Under the pieces are notes generated by a model. That model saw nothing but the letters and a program-made list of their open reading frames with translations, ran no database searches and was not told the origin of the DNA. A stretch of DNA of 64,000 bases from Hoeflea algicola (GTDB taxonomy: Bacteria > Pseudomonadota > Alphaproteobacteria > Rhizobiales > Rhizobiaceae), in contig NZ_JAOVZR010000001.1 in assembly GCF_026619415.1 (NCBI RefSeq), positions 3,146,501 through 3,210,500 on the forward strand, written 5' to 3'. Position numbers and translations under genes: made by a program. Below, one piece after another: positions 8,967 through 17,993 of this stretch (positions within the stretch are counted from its first letter, which is position 1; each line of letters starts with the position of its first letter).

Positions 8967-9622
8967 GTGCGATGCGGGTTGTCATTGTAGATTACGGATC
9001 GGGCAATCTGCGCTCCGCGGTCAAGGCGTTCGAGCGCGCGGCGCGCGAAGCCGGCGTCACGGCACACATAATTCTCAGCGCCGAGGCTGACGTTGTCGCC
9101 GGCGCCGACCGGGTCGTGCTGCCGGGCGTTGGCGCCTATGCCGATTGCCGCGCCGGGCTTGATGTCATCGACGGCATGAACGCCGCCCTGCGCCATGCAG
9201 TGGAGGACAAGGCGCGACCGTTTCTCGGCATCTGCGTCGGCATGCAGTTGATGTCGAGCCGCGGGCTGGAAAAGACGGTGACCGAGGGATTTGGCTGGAT
9301 TGCCGGCGACGTGGTCGAGATCAAGCCATCGAATCCGGCTTTGAAGATTCCGCAGATCGGTTGGAACACACTCGATCTCAAGGCTGAGCACCCGTTGTTT
9401 AACGGTATCCCGACCGGACCTGCCGGACTGCACGCCTATTTCGTGCACTCCTATCATTTGGCGGCAAACAATCCCGGTGATGTGCTGGCGACAACCGACT
9501 ATGGCGGCACGGTGACCGCCGCTGTCGTTCATGGCAACAAGGCCGGCACCCAGTTTCACCCGGAAAAGAGCCAGACGCTGGGTCTGGCGCTGATCGCCAA
9601 TTTCCTCAAATGGAAGCCCTGA
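8963..9622 (+). CDS. hisH: Imidazole glycerol phosphate synthase, glutaminase subunit HisH
   Basis: A 219-residue class I glutamine amidotransferase that supplies ammonia to HisF. The nucleophile is in [15 protein letters not shown], the oxyanion strand is in [11 protein letters not shown], and the His-Glu pair is in [14 protein letters not shown]. Its start overlaps the DUF2628 gene stop (ATGA). An in-frame ATG at 8972 gives [12 protein letters not shown], the commonest N-terminus, and may be the real start. It is followed directly by hisA, one base after its stop. Confidence 0.97.
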   Translation: MSAMRVVIVDYGSGNLRSAVKAFERAAREAGVTAHIILSAEADVVAGADRVVLPGVGAYADCRAGLDVIDGMNAALRHAVEDKARPFLGICVGMQLMSSRGLEKTVTEGFGWIAGDVVEIKPSNPALKIPQIGWNTLDLKAEHPLFNGIPTGPAGLHAYFVHSYHLAANNPGDVLATTDYGGTVTAAVVHGNKAGTQFHPEKSQTLGLALIANFLKWKP

Positions 9623-9623
9623 C

Positions 9624-10394
9624 ATGATCCTGTTTCCCGCCATCGATCTCAAAGACGGCCAGTGTGTTCGGCTCAAGCTGGGCGAAATGGACTCAGCCAC
9701 GATCTACAACGAGAACCCCGCGGCTCAGGCCCTGGCCTTCGAGAACCAGGGTTTTGAGTGGCTGCATGTGGTCGATCTCAACGGCGCCTTCGAAGGTCAG
9801 TCGGTCAATGGCGCCGCAGTCGAGGCAATTCTCAAGGCGACCGAAAACCCGGTGCAGCTCGGCGGCGGTATCCGTACGCTGGCGCATATTGAAGCCTGGC
9901 TGGAAAAGGGTCTCGCCCGGGTCATTCTCGGCACCGTTGCGGTCCGCAATCCCGATCTGGTGCGCGAAGCCTGCAAGCTGTTTCCCGGCCGTGTCGCTGT
10001 TGGCATCGACGCCAAGGGCGGCAAGGTGGCGGTCGAAGGCTGGGCCGAGGCTTCCGAACTCGGCGTCATCGAATTGGCCCGGCGTTTCGAGGGCGCCGGC
10101 GTGGCGGCGATCATCTACACCGACATTGATCGCGATGGCATCCTCGCCGGCATCAACTGGCAATCGACCATCGAACTCGCCGATGCGGTGTCGATCCCGG
10201 TCATTGCCTCGGGCGGTCTTGCCTCGCTTGCCGACATTGTCCGCATGAAAATGCCCGATGCCGCCCGGCTTGAGGGTGCGATCTCCGGCCGCGCGCTCTA
10301 TGATGGTCGCATCGACCCGGCCGAGGCGCTGGCGGTGCTCAACGGATCGCTCACCGTGGAGCCCGCGCAATTCGAGCAAGGGAACCGCTCATGA
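9624..10394 (+). CDS. hisA: ProFAR isomerase HisA
   Basis: A 256-residue (beta/alpha)8-barrel enzyme that isomerises ProFAR to PRFAR in histidine synthesis. It starts [20 protein letters not shown] with the catalytic aspartate in AIDLKDG. The phosphate-binding loops are VQLGGGIRT in the first half and [12 protein letters not shown] in the second. The C-terminal acidic/aromatic tail is ordinary. The hisF start overlaps its stop by 4 bp. Confidence 0.97.
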   Translation: MILFPAIDLKDGQCVRLKLGEMDSATIYNENPAAQALAFENQGFEWLHVVDLNGAFEGQSVNGAAVEAILKATENPVQLGGGIRTLAHIEAWLEKGLARVILGTVAVRNPDLVREACKLFPGRVAVGIDAKGGKVAVEGWAEASELGVIELARRFEGAGVAAIIYTDIDRDGILAGINWQSTIELADAVSIPVIASGGLASLADIVRMKMPDAARLEGAISGRALYDGRIDPAEALAVLNGSLTVEPAQFEQGNRS

Positions 10395-11167
10395 CCCTGA
10401 AATCCCGTGTCATCCCCTGTTTGGATGTGAAAGATGGCCGCGTCGTCAAGGGTGTCAATTTTGTTGACCTGATCGATGCCGGTGATCCGGTCGAGGCCGC
10501 CAAGGCCTATGATGCGGCCGGCGCCGACGAGCTCTGCTTTCTTGATATCACTGCTTCGTCCGACAACCGCGAAACCATTTTCGATGTCGTCGCGCAAACC
10601 GCCGAGCACTGCTTCATGCCGCTGACCGTTGGCGGTGGCGTCCGCACGGTAGCCGATATTCGCAAGCTGCTGCTCTCGGGCGCCGACAAGGTCTCGATCA
10701 ACTCCGCCGCGGTCAAAAACCCGGATTTTGTCGCCGAAGCGGCCGACAAGTTCGGCAACCAGTGCATCGTCGTTTCGATCGATTCGAAAAAGGTATCTGC
10801 ACCGGGCGAGGCCGACCGTTGGGAGATCTTCACCCATGGTGGCCGGGAACCAACCGGCATCGACGCCGTTGTGTTTGCCGAGCAGATGGTGGAGCGCGGC
10901 GCTGGCGAATTGCTGCTGACCTCGATGGATCGTGATGGCACCAAGGGCGGCTATGATCTCGCGTTGACCCGCACCATTGCCGATGCGGTTCGGGTGCCGG
11001 TAATCGCCTCCGGCGGTGTCGGTACACTCGAACATCTGGTCGAGGGCATCCGCGACGGTCACGCCACGGCCGTGCTTGCCGCCTCGATTTTCCATTTCGG
11101 AACCTATACGATCGGCGAGGCCAAGCAGTACATGGCTGATGCCGGACTTGATATGCGCATGGTCTGA
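10391..11167 (+). CDS. hisF: Imidazole glycerol phosphate synthase, cyclase subunit HisF
   Basis: A 258-residue barrel enzyme, the partner of HisH; it makes imidazoleglycerol phosphate and AICAR from PRFAR and ammonia. Catalytic aspartates are in [17 protein letters not shown] and in [15 protein letters not shown]. Phosphate loops are [12 protein letters not shown] and [16 protein letters not shown]. The start overlaps hisA by 4 bp (ATGA), and hisE follows 27 bp later. Confidence 0.98.
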   Translation: MTLKSRVIPCLDVKDGRVVKGVNFVDLIDAGDPVEAAKAYDAAGADELCFLDITASSDNRETIFDVVAQTAEHCFMPLTVGGGVRTVADIRKLLLSGADKVSINSAAVKNPDFVAEAADKFGNQCIVVSIDSKKVSAPGEADRWEIFTHGGREPTGIDAVVFAEQMVERGAGELLLTSMDRDGTKGGYDLALTRTIADAVRVPVIASGGVGTLEHLVEGIRDGHATAVLAASIFHFGTYTIGEAKQYMADAGLDMRMV

Positions 11168-11194
11168 ACAGGCCTGAGAAGGGAACCATCTGCC

Positions 11195-11518
11195 ATGACC
11201 AATTTCAATCTCACCGATCTTGAGCGGATTGTTGCCGCCCGCGCCGCTGCCGATCCGGACCAGTCCTGGACCGCGAAGCTGGTGGCTGCCGGCATGCCCA
11301 GGGCCGCCAAGAAGCTGGGCGAGGAAGCGGTGGAAACTGTCATCGCCGCCACTGCACAGGGGCGCAACGAACTGGTCGCTGAATCTGCCGATCTACTCTA
11401 CCATCTGATGGTCGTGCTGCGGATTGCCGATGTTCCGCTGGGTGACATCATGGCCGAGCTGGAGCGGCGAACATCGCAATCCGGTCTGGCTGAGAAGGCC
11501 GGACGCAGGGCGGAGTGA
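11195..11518 (+). CDS. hisE: Phosphoribosyl-ATP diphosphatase
   Basis: A 107-residue all-helical enzyme that hydrolyses PR-ATP to PR-AMP (second step of histidine synthesis). The core reads [20 protein letters not shown], then [10 protein letters not shown] and [11 protein letters not shown], carrying the acidic metal-binding residues of MazG-like HisE. It is monofunctional, not fused to HisI. GAGAAGGGAACC lies upstream of the ATG at 11195. Its stop overlaps a possible GTG start of coaA. Confidence 0.96.
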   Translation: MTNFNLTDLERIVAARAAADPDQSWTAKLVAAGMPRAAKKLGEEAVETVIAATAQGRNELVAESADLLYHLMVVLRIADVPLGDIMAELERRTSQSGLAEKAGRRAE

Positions 11519-11520
11519 GC

Positions 11521-12507
11521 ATGGATCAGACCGACATTCAGCCACGCCCCCTGGATCATTTTTCCGGAGATGATTTTTCACCCTACCGGTTCTTCACCGC
11601 TGACAAATGGGCGGAGTTCCGCGCTGACACGCCACTGACGCTGAGCGAGGATGAGGTTCGCCGGCTGCGTTCGCTCAATGACCCGGTGGATCTCGATGAA
11701 GTGCGGCGGATCTATCTGTCGCTGTCGCGATTGCTGTCAGCCCATGTCGAATCCTCGCAATTGCTGTTCGAGCAACGCAAGCATTTTCTCAATCTCTCCG
11801 GCGTCGCCAAGACCCCGTTCATCATCGGCATCGCCGGATCGGTGGCGGTGGGCAAGTCCACTACCGCCCGTGTCCTGGCCGAATTGCTGGCCCGCTGGCC
11901 CTCGAGCCCGAAGGTCGATCTGGTCACCACCGACGGGTTTCTCTACCCCAACGAAATTCTCCGTCGCGACAATCTGATGGACCGCAAGGGGTTTCCCGAA
12001 AGCTACGATGTTGCCGCGGTGCTGCGTTTCCTGTCCGAAATCAAGGCTGGTCAGCATAATGTCCGGGCGCGGTGCTATTCACACCTGACCTATGATGTGT
12101 TGCCCGGCGAATACAAGGTCATTGACCGGCCAGACATCCTGATTTTCGAGGGCATCAATGTGCTGCAGGTGCGCGACCTGCCCGAGGATGGCAAGATCAT
12201 CCCCTTCGTCTCCGATTTCTTCGATTTCTCGATCTATATCGACGCCGAAGAGCCCGACATCCACAAATGGTATGTCGATCGCTTCATGAATCTGCGGCAA
12301 ACCGCGTTCAAGGACCCGGATTCCTTCTTCCATCGCTATTCGGCCATCGGCGAGGACGCTGCCCGCGCCATTGCCGAAAGCCTTTGGGAAAACATCAACC
12401 TGAAGAATTTGCGGCAGAACATCCTGCCGACCCGCCCACGCGCCGACCTGATTCTGCGCAAGGGCCCCAACCACCTGATCGAACAGGTGGCGCTGAGAAA
12501 GCTATAG
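11521..12507 (+). CDS. coaA: Type I pantothenate kinase
   Basis: A 328-residue bacterial type I CoaA that phosphorylates pantothenate as the first and regulated step of coenzyme A synthesis. The Walker A motif is [19 protein letters not shown] near residue 102. [11 protein letters not shown] and [10 protein letters not shown] are the substrate-side motifs, and FEGINVLQ precedes the typical [13 protein letters not shown]. The start is the ATG at 11521, two bases after hisE; a GTG at 11515 overlapping the hisE stop would add two residues. It closes the his cluster, as in many rhizobia. Confidence 0.96.
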   Translation: MDQTDIQPRPLDHFSGDDFSPYRFFTADKWAEFRADTPLTLSEDEVRRLRSLNDPVDLDEVRRIYLSLSRLLSAHVESSQLLFEQRKHFLNLSGVAKTPFIIGIAGSVAVGKSTTARVLAELLARWPSSPKVDLVTTDGFLYPNEILRRDNLMDRKGFPESYDVAAVLRFLSEIKAGQHNVRARCYSHLTYDVLPGEYKVIDRPDILIFEGINVLQVRDLPEDGKIIPFVSDFFDFSIYIDAEEPDIHKWYVDRFMNLRQTAFKDPDSFFHRYSAIGEDAARAIAESLWENINLKNLRQNILPTRPRADLILRKGPNHLIEQVALRKL

Positions 12508-12579
12508 GTAGCACCGATTAACCGAACCTTATGGTCGATCTGCTAGTCGGAGGAGTAAATCTGCTCGCGGGATTGGCAC

Positions 12580-13569
12580 ATGAACGATCTGGATATGGAT
12601 GACATACAGAAGCGGTTTTTCGTTTCCCTCGGCCTTATCTGGGGTGTTGTTCTGGTTGCCCGGCCTTTTACCAAGGTAACGATCAATTACGCGGATTTCT
12701 CCGCTAATCTTTATCTAAGTTTGATTTGTGCCTGTTTCAGCCTGCTTGCAGGGCGGTTTGGTCTCAATCTGCTTCGCGGTCTGGCCAGTCTGATTGCCGG
12801 GCTGCTGTTGATCATGTTGCCGATGGTCACCGCCAATTACATGGCGATGTCGCTTGATATGCCGCTGGCGGACGAACTGCTGGCCAATATGGACGCGGCG
12901 ATCGGGTTCGACTGGCACTCTTTTATCGCATTTGTTGATGCCCGGCCCCTGCTGGCGGCGGCTTTTGGAGAAGCCTATCAGTCATTTCTGATCCAGGTGG
13001 TGCTGGTACCAGCGCTCTTGCTCTGGCTCGGTTATTCCCGCCGTGCCCATGCTTTCATGATCGCCTTCGGCTTGCTGACGTTGGTTGCCGCGGTCGTTGC
13101 GATCTGGTTCCCCGCCTACGGCACCTATACCCATTATGGCTACACCGATGGCCAGCTTGCCAACATCAACTCCTATTTCGGGTTCGAGTTTATCGAGCAC
13201 TTTGAAGCGGTGCGCAACAATGTCGAATTCCATATCTCGTCACAGGGGATATCCGGCATTCTCACCTTCCCCTCGGTCCATGCCGGGGTCGCCTATCTGC
13301 TGATCTGGGCAACCTGGACCAACATCTGGTTGCGGTATCCGTTCTTGCTGCTCAACATCATGATGGCGCTGGCCGCTGTGGTGAATGCCAACCATTATCT
13401 TGTCGATATTCTCGCCAGCATACCGCTTGCGGCCCTGTGCATTGGCATAGTTCGCCTGGTTTTCGGAATGCACCGGAATGCCGCTGACCCTGCTGTTTCG
13501 TCGCAGCCGGGCATGCAGCCGGTACATTTCGATCAGCAGGGTTCGCGGATGGCGGGGTCAGGGCGGTGA
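12580..13569 (+). CDS. PAP2-family membrane phosphatase-like protein
   Basis: A 329-residue protein with about eight hydrophobic segments. Near residue 230 is ILTFPSVHAGVAYLL and near residue 270 is NANHYLVDILASIPLAALC; these are the PSxH and HxxxD motifs of the PAP2_3/inositol-phosphotransferase branch. The histidines and aspartate needed for phosphoryl transfer are present. Substrate is not predictable; lipid phosphates or transfer of lipid-linked head groups are typical. The C-terminal 35 residues are soluble. It begins 72 bp after coaA on the same strand, but that gap may hold its own promoter. It converges on alkB. Confidence 0.82.
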   Translation: MNDLDMDDIQKRFFVSLGLIWGVVLVARPFTKVTINYADFSANLYLSLICACFSLLAGRFGLNLLRGLASLIAGLLLIMLPMVTANYMAMSLDMPLADELLANMDAAIGFDWHSFIAFVDARPLLAAAFGEAYQSFLIQVVLVPALLLWLGYSRRAHAFMIAFGLLTLVAAVVAIWFPAYGTYTHYGYTDGQLANINSYFGFEFIEHFEAVRNNVEFHISSQGISGILTFPSVHAGVAYLLIWATWTNIWLRYPFLLLNIMMALAAVVNANHYLVDILASIPLAALCIGIVRLVFGMHRNAADPAVSSQPGMQPVHFDQQGSRMAGSGR

Positions 13570-13614
13570 TGTATGGCGCGTTCAGTTGAATTCAATTGAA
13601 CGAACAGAAGCAGG

Positions 13615-14223
13615 TCAGGCGCCGACCCGCCGCAATGTCAGATTGATCCGGCCACCATCGGCGAGAAGTGTGGATGTCGTCGGGTAGATCCGGTCGACAC
13701 CGTGAAAGATCAGCCGGCTTTCGCCGCCCAGTACGACGATGTCGCCGCTTTCCAGCCGGAATGATTTGGTCGGCTGCGTCCGTTCGGTGCCGCCGAACCG
13801 GAACAGGCAGGAATCACCCAGCGATACAGACAGCACCGGCGCCGACAGATCATTTTCGTCGCGGTCCTGGTGCAGCCCCATGCGGGCCGAGGTGTCGTAG
13901 TAATTGATCAGGCAGGCTTGCGGTGGGCGCGGATCGCCGGTCAGTTCCCTCCACATGTCGAGCAATACCTGCGGAATCGGCGGCCAGGGCGCATCCGTAA
14001 CGGGATGACGGGCCTGATAACGGTAGCCATTGCGGTCGGCGACCCAGCCGAGCTCGCCGCAATTGGACATGCGCACGCTGAACGGCTTGCCGCTGCGTGG
14101 CATTTCCGGGCGGTAGAGTGGCGCTTGCCGCACCACCGCCCGGATTTCCTCGAGCAAGGCCTGTTGCCCGGCGCGATCGATATGGCCGGGAATATGGCGC
14201 AATCCCTTGGGTAGAACCAGCAT
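13615..14223 (-). CDS. alkB: AlkB-type 2-oxoglutarate/Fe(II) dioxygenase
   Basis: A 202-residue direct-reversal repair enzyme that oxidatively removes methyl groups from 1-methyladenine and 3-methylcytosine. The iron ligands are in MGLHQDRDEND (HxD) and LIFHGVDRI (His), and the 2-oxoglutarate-binding RxNxTxR motif is GGRINLTLRRVG at the C-terminus. The nucleotide lid carries the usual SVRMSNCGELGWV. The length fits the E. coli enzyme (216 residues). No ada-like regulator is adjacent. The stop at 13615 faces the PAP2 gene; upstream is the BON-LysM gene's 3' end, 28 bp away. Confidence 0.95.
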   Translation of the reverse strand: MLVLPKGLRHIPGHIDRAGQQALLEEIRAVVRQAPLYRPEMPRSGKPFSVRMSNCGELGWVADRNGYRYQARHPVTDAPWPPIPQVLLDMWRELTGDPRPPQACLINYYDTSARMGLHQDRDENDLSAPVLSVSLGDSCLFRFGGTERTQPTKSFRLESGDIVVLGGESRLIFHGVDRIYPTTSTLLADGGRINLTLRRVGA

Positions 14224-14251
14224 GTCCGGCCTTGTCGTTCGGTCTGGCGTG

Positions 14252-14767
14252 TTAGGCGGTTTCGATATCGGGGATGCGCAGCACCTGGCCCGGATAGATC
14301 TTGTCGGGATGCGAAAGCATCGGCGTGTTGGCTTCGAAGATCACCGTGTATTTGGAGCCCTTGCCCTTGCCGTAGGCTGCTTCGGCGACTTTCCAGAGAT
14401 TATCGCCCTTTTCCACGGTGTGAAAACGCGGCTGTTTGGCTGGTATCGAGGCCTTGACCAGGTCAGTCATGTCGGCTGAAGCCAGTGAAAGGCCCGAATC
14501 CGGAACGACGACCGAGAGTTCTGCCGCCTCGACCTTGGAAATGCCGAGCGTATTGCCAACGGCAACGATGGCTTTTTCAAAGATCGACTGGTCTTCGACG
14601 ACGCCCGAAAGCACTACCTTGTCGCCATCAACCCGGACTTCGACCTTGTCGGTGCCGAGCTTGTGTGAATCCAGTTCCTTCTTGACCGCATCTGCGTCCG
14701 GGGCGTCGTCATCGCCGCCGATCCCGATCTTCTTGCCTGCCGATTTGATGAAATCAAAAATGCCCAT
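14252..14767 (-). CDS. lysM: BON-LysM domain protein (Kbp/YgaU type)
   Basis: A 171-residue soluble protein without a signal peptide. The order is a lysine- and aspartate-rich start (MGIFDFIKSAGKKIGI), a BON domain (residues 38-90, VEVRVDGDKVVLSGVVED) and a C-terminal LysM domain (RFHTVEKGDNLWKVAEAAYG to YPGQVLRIPDI). This is the layout of E. coli Kbp (YgaU), a cytoplasmic potassium-binding protein induced by osmotic stress. Equivalence is inferred from the domain order and length (149 residues in E. coli). It is read in the same direction as alkB with a 28-bp gap. Confidence 0.93.
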   Translation of the reverse strand: MGIFDFIKSAGKKIGIGGDDDAPDADAVKKELDSHKLGTDKVEVRVDGDKVVLSGVVEDQSIFEKAIVAVGNTLGISKVEAAELSVVVPDSGLSLASADMTDLVKASIPAKQPRFHTVEKGDNLWKVAEAAYGKGKGSKYTVIFEANTPMLSHPDKIYPGQVLRIPDIETA

Positions 14768-15016
14768 AAGTACTCATCTCCCTGATTGGTTGTTCAGAAC
14801 ATAGGCATTTGCGTGCAAACTACCAACTGAAAGCTACACAAAAACTGAATCCGCCGGTATTGCGCCCGGTGGGGTAAGGTCTGTGACAGCTATTCCATGC
14901 CCGCTGCAAGCACCTCCGGCAGAGAGACTTGGCTTGGACCATCAGGGAAAACTTGTGCCCGATGGCCGGCCGCCCCGAAACCTGTATCGACCCATTTGTT
15001 GGCGTTCCGGCCGGGT
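14768..15016. other. Gap upstream of the BON-LysM gene, no feature seen
   Basis: These 249 bp lie between the 5' end of the BON-LysM gene and the 3' end of the oxidoreductase gene, both on the minus strand. I see no convincing small reading frame, repeat or strong hairpin. The BON-LysM promoter must lie here, since ATGTTCTGAACA-like AT-rich sequence abuts its start. Confidence 0.4.
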
Positions 15017-16092
15017 TCAATCAGCCACCGTGATTCCGATCTTGCCAACATGGGTCTTGCCGGCAAATGCTGACTGCGCGGCGCGCAATTCGGCAAGCGG
15101 ATAGGTGGCCGCCAGCACCGGGTGGATGTCGCCAGCCTCGATATAGCTGACCAGATCGGTAAACACGTTGGCCGGTTGATGGGTGCTGCCAAGCAATGTC
15201 AGGTCGCGAAGATACAGCGTTCGCAGGTCCAGTTCGACAATCGGCCCGGCGATTGCGCCGGAAGTCACGTAGCGTCCGCCATTGCGCAGGCTGTCGATCA
15301 GGTCCGGCCAGCGCGGCCCACCGACCAGATCAAGCACCACGTCAAAACCATGGCCAGGCAGCGGCGCATCGCGGTCCAACGTTTGATCGGCGCCCAGCGC
15401 CCGCAATTCTTCCGCCTTGGCGGCCGTGGTCAGTGCCGTGACATGGGCGCCGCGCCGTTTGGCGAGTTGGATCGCCGCCGAGCCGACCCCGCCGGACGCG
15501 CCGGTGATCAGCACACTTTCTGTCCCCAGCCGGCAGCGCTGGATCATGCCTTCGGCGGTCGAGAAGGCGCAGGGAAAACTCGCCAGCTCGACATCGCTGA
15601 GCCCGGATTCCACCCGAATCGCGTCGCTCGAACCGGTCACCGCATAGTCGGCAAAGCCGCCATTACATTCGGACCCGAAGGTTACTGTCGCTGGTTCCTC
15701 GCCGGCGCTTGAGCGCGGTTGCATCGGTCGCACCAGAACCCGTTCTCCCACCCGGCCCACGTCAACGCCGCTTCCAACGGCGACGATCCGTCCGCAGCAA
15801 TCAGCCCCTGGATCCGCGGAAACGTCAGCGGTGTGCCTGACCAACTGCCGTCTTCGCCGGTTTCGGTCGCATATCCCTTGGCTGCGCCCGAGGCGGTGTC
15901 GCCGCGCACGCTCTTGGAATACCAACCGATGCGGGTGTTGATATCGGTGTTGTTGACCGCCGAGGCACCAACCCGGATCAACACTTCGCCGGCACCAGGC
16001 ACGGGCACCGCCAGGTCCTCGCGCCATTCCAGTTTTTCCAGGCCACCATGGCCGGTGAGAATCATGCCGCGCATTGTTTCGGGAAGTGTCAT
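15017..16092 (-). pseudogene. Zinc-less MDR alcohol dehydrogenase/quinone oxidoreductase, frameshifted
   Basis: Two overlapping frames together make one 358-residue medium-chain dehydrogenase. The first begins MTLPETMRGMILTGHGGLEK at 16092 and runs through LTFPRIQG. The second continues ADCCGRIVAVGSGVDVG to the end at 15017. The break falls at the C run 15805-15808 (GGGG on the coding strand), where one missing G explains the shift; adding it gives a length divisible by three. The NADPH-binding motif is LITGASGGVGSAAIQLAKRR. It lacks a clear catalytic zinc-site pattern. It is divergent from a TetR gene whose tandem operators cover the gene's promoter, so it is probably the regulated target. 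Sequencing error and a real mutation cannot be separated here. Confidence 0.82.
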
Positions 16093-16105
16093 ACCGGTCT
16101 CCTAT

Positions 16106-16149
16106 GTAGAACGTTCATTCTACTTGCGTAGGTAGAGGGATAATTCTAC
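16106..16149. promoter_or_regulatory. Two tandem palindromic operators between MDR gene and tetR
   Basis: 16106-16123 is a perfect inverted repeat, GTAGAA-N6-TTCTAC. 16132-16149 is GTAGAG-N6-TTCTAC, the same 18-bp site with one changed base. They start 26 bp apart and fill most of the 67-bp divergent promoter region. This is the expected layout for a TetR-family repressor that controls itself and its neighbour. Confidence 0.8.
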
Positions 16150-16159
16150 ATCGTCAAGC

Positions 16160-16681
16160 ATGAATGATATGCAGCAGAAAATAGCCGCCGGCCTGGAGCG
16201 GGCATTTGCCGAACACGGCTTTGCCGAACCCAGTGTCGAGGATCTCAGGGATGCCGCCGGTGTCAGCCTGCGCACGCTCTATAAATACACCCCGTCTCGC
16301 GAGCAGATGGTGCGCATGGCACTTGAGTATCGGCACCAGCGTTACATCGCACAGGTGTTTACCGAACTGCCCGCCGATGCAGAGCTGGCGCTGTCCTCAA
16401 TTTTTGATCGGGTCGCCGAGTGGATGCGGCGCGAGGCATCCCATGGTTGCCTGTTTCACGCAGCCGTTGCTGCTGCCCCGCATGACCAGGCGTTGCGCAC
16501 GCTCTTGCAGCGCCACAAGACGGAGGTGGCTGGACGTGCCGCCGCAGCCACTGCCTTGCCCGGCCGCGAAGTGGATCTGACGTTGATCATCGAGGGATTG
16601 ACCCAAAGCTGGTCGCTCTATGGCGACGCCGCCGTTGAAAGTGCCCGGCGGCTGAGCCACGGCTTGCGGCAACCCGCCTGA
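16160..16681 (+). CDS. TetR-family transcriptional regulator
   Basis: A 173-residue regulator. The N-terminal helix-turn-helix covers residues 4-50 (FAEPSVEDLRDAAGVSLRTL followed by YKYTPSREQMVRMAL). The C-terminal ligand-binding half is helical and short for the family, with one Cys in EASHGCLFHAAV. Two copies of an 18-bp palindrome lie directly upstream, between it and the divergent oxidoreductase gene, which points to autoregulation and control of that gene. The ligand is unknown; MDR/TetR pairs of this kind often respond to quinones or electrophiles, which is inference. Confidence 0.92.
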   Translation: MNDMQQKIAAGLERAFAEHGFAEPSVEDLRDAAGVSLRTLYKYTPSREQMVRMALEYRHQRYIAQVFTELPADAELALSSIFDRVAEWMRREASHGCLFHAAVAAAPHDQALRTLLQRHKTEVAGRAAAATALPGREVDLTLIIEGLTQSWSLYGDAAVESARRLSHGLRQPA

Positions 16682-16744
16682 TCAGCCACCACCATTTGGC
16701 AGGCACTCTTTCCAAAAATGCTCCGGACCTGCGGTAAACACTGA

Positions 16745-16779
16745 GCGGGCTATGATCCTCACGTGATCTCGCAGCCCGC
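16745..16779. terminator. Hairpin between convergent tetR and arfB
   Basis: GCGGGCT at 16745-16751 pairs with AGCCCGC at 16773-16779 across a 21-base loop that itself contains the small palindrome TCACGTGA. No T-tract follows on either side, so this is at most a weak bidirectional terminator. It is the only notable structure in the 101-bp gap. Confidence 0.3.
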
Positions 16780-16782
16780 AGA

Positions 16783-17213
<431 letters not shown>

Positions 17214-17217
<4 letters not shown>

Positions 17218-17891
17218 GGTGCGGTCTTCCAAAACAGGATTTCGTCGATACCTTTGCGGCTGATTGCCGGCACTCGGGCGTCTTTGGCGGGGTGACCGAC
17301 AACCAGCAGAATGAGCGCCTTTTCGTTGTCCGGCCGGCCGCAGATCTGGTTGAGAAAGCCCATCGGCGATGGCGTATGGGTCAGCGTGGCAAGTCCTGCC
17401 GAATGCAGGCTGGCGATCAGCAGGCCGATGGCGATGGAGACCGATTCGGGCACATAATAGTGCTTGAACTTGCGACCATCGGCGTCAACGCCCCAGCGCT
17501 GCGCGAAGATCGCGATCAGCCACGGCGCGGTTTCCAGAAACGGCTTGTCGGGATCGGTACCGAGTGCGGCCAGTGCGTCGAGCCATTCCTCGCCTGCACG
17601 GCCATTGTAAAACGCGCGCTCTTCCTCTTCCGCGGCCTGCCTTATGGCGCGCTTGGTCTCGGGATCGCTGATGGCGACAAAACACCAGGGTTGCTGATTG
17701 GCGCCCGATGGCGCTGTGCCGGCGGTGCGGACAGCCAGCCTGATGATCTCCGGATCCACCGGGTCGGCGGAAAAATCCCGCACCGTCCGGCGCGATTGCA
17801 TCTGCTCGAAAAAGACTTGCGCATCGGCGCGCATCTCCGCGTCGCTCTTGCGCGGCAGCGTCAGCGCAATGGTCTTGGCGGTCTTGGCCAT
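17214..17891 (-). CDS. Nitroreductase-fold flavoprotein, iodotyrosine-deiodinase-like
   Basis: A 225-residue FMN enzyme. FMN-contacting motifs are [13 protein letters not shown] near residue 33 and [17 protein letters not shown] near residue 58. The C-terminal half has [20 protein letters not shown] followed by [16 protein letters not shown], which is closer to the mammalian iodotyrosine deiodinase branch than to NfsB-type nitroreductases. Bacterial members of that branch reductively dehalogenate halotyrosines or have unknown substrates, so the exact reaction is open. It overlaps arfB by 4 bp. The pckA 3' end lies 103 bp upstream with a strong hairpin between them. Confidence 0.88.
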
Positions 17892-17938
17892 GAAACGGAT
17901 CTCCTGCGACGGTGGCGCGCTGGCAGAAAATGCGCGAC

Positions 17939-17963
17939 CGGCCCCGTTGGGTCAACGGGGCCG
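17939..17963 (-). terminator. Strong hairpin downstream of pckA
   Basis: CGGCCCCGTTG pairs perfectly with CAACGGGGCCG (11 bp) around a 3-base loop, 31 bp after the pckA stop. There is no T-tract, so it may be a transcript-stabilising 3' end or a partial terminator rather than a classical intrinsic terminator. It separates pckA from the nitroreductase-arfB pair. Confidence 0.5.
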
Positions 17964-17993
17964 ATCAAAGTTCGTTCCTGGTAATGGCCGGGC

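Noticed and set aside
12518..12532. TTAA-N7-TTAT as a CtrA-binding site before the PAP2 gene
   Set aside because: One mismatch in an eight-base motif occurs by chance in 64 kb; similar near-matches occur elsewhere, such as near 62710.
16758..16763. CACGTG near tetR/arfB as a second parS
   Set aside because: Flanks match the parS consensus at only about half of the positions.
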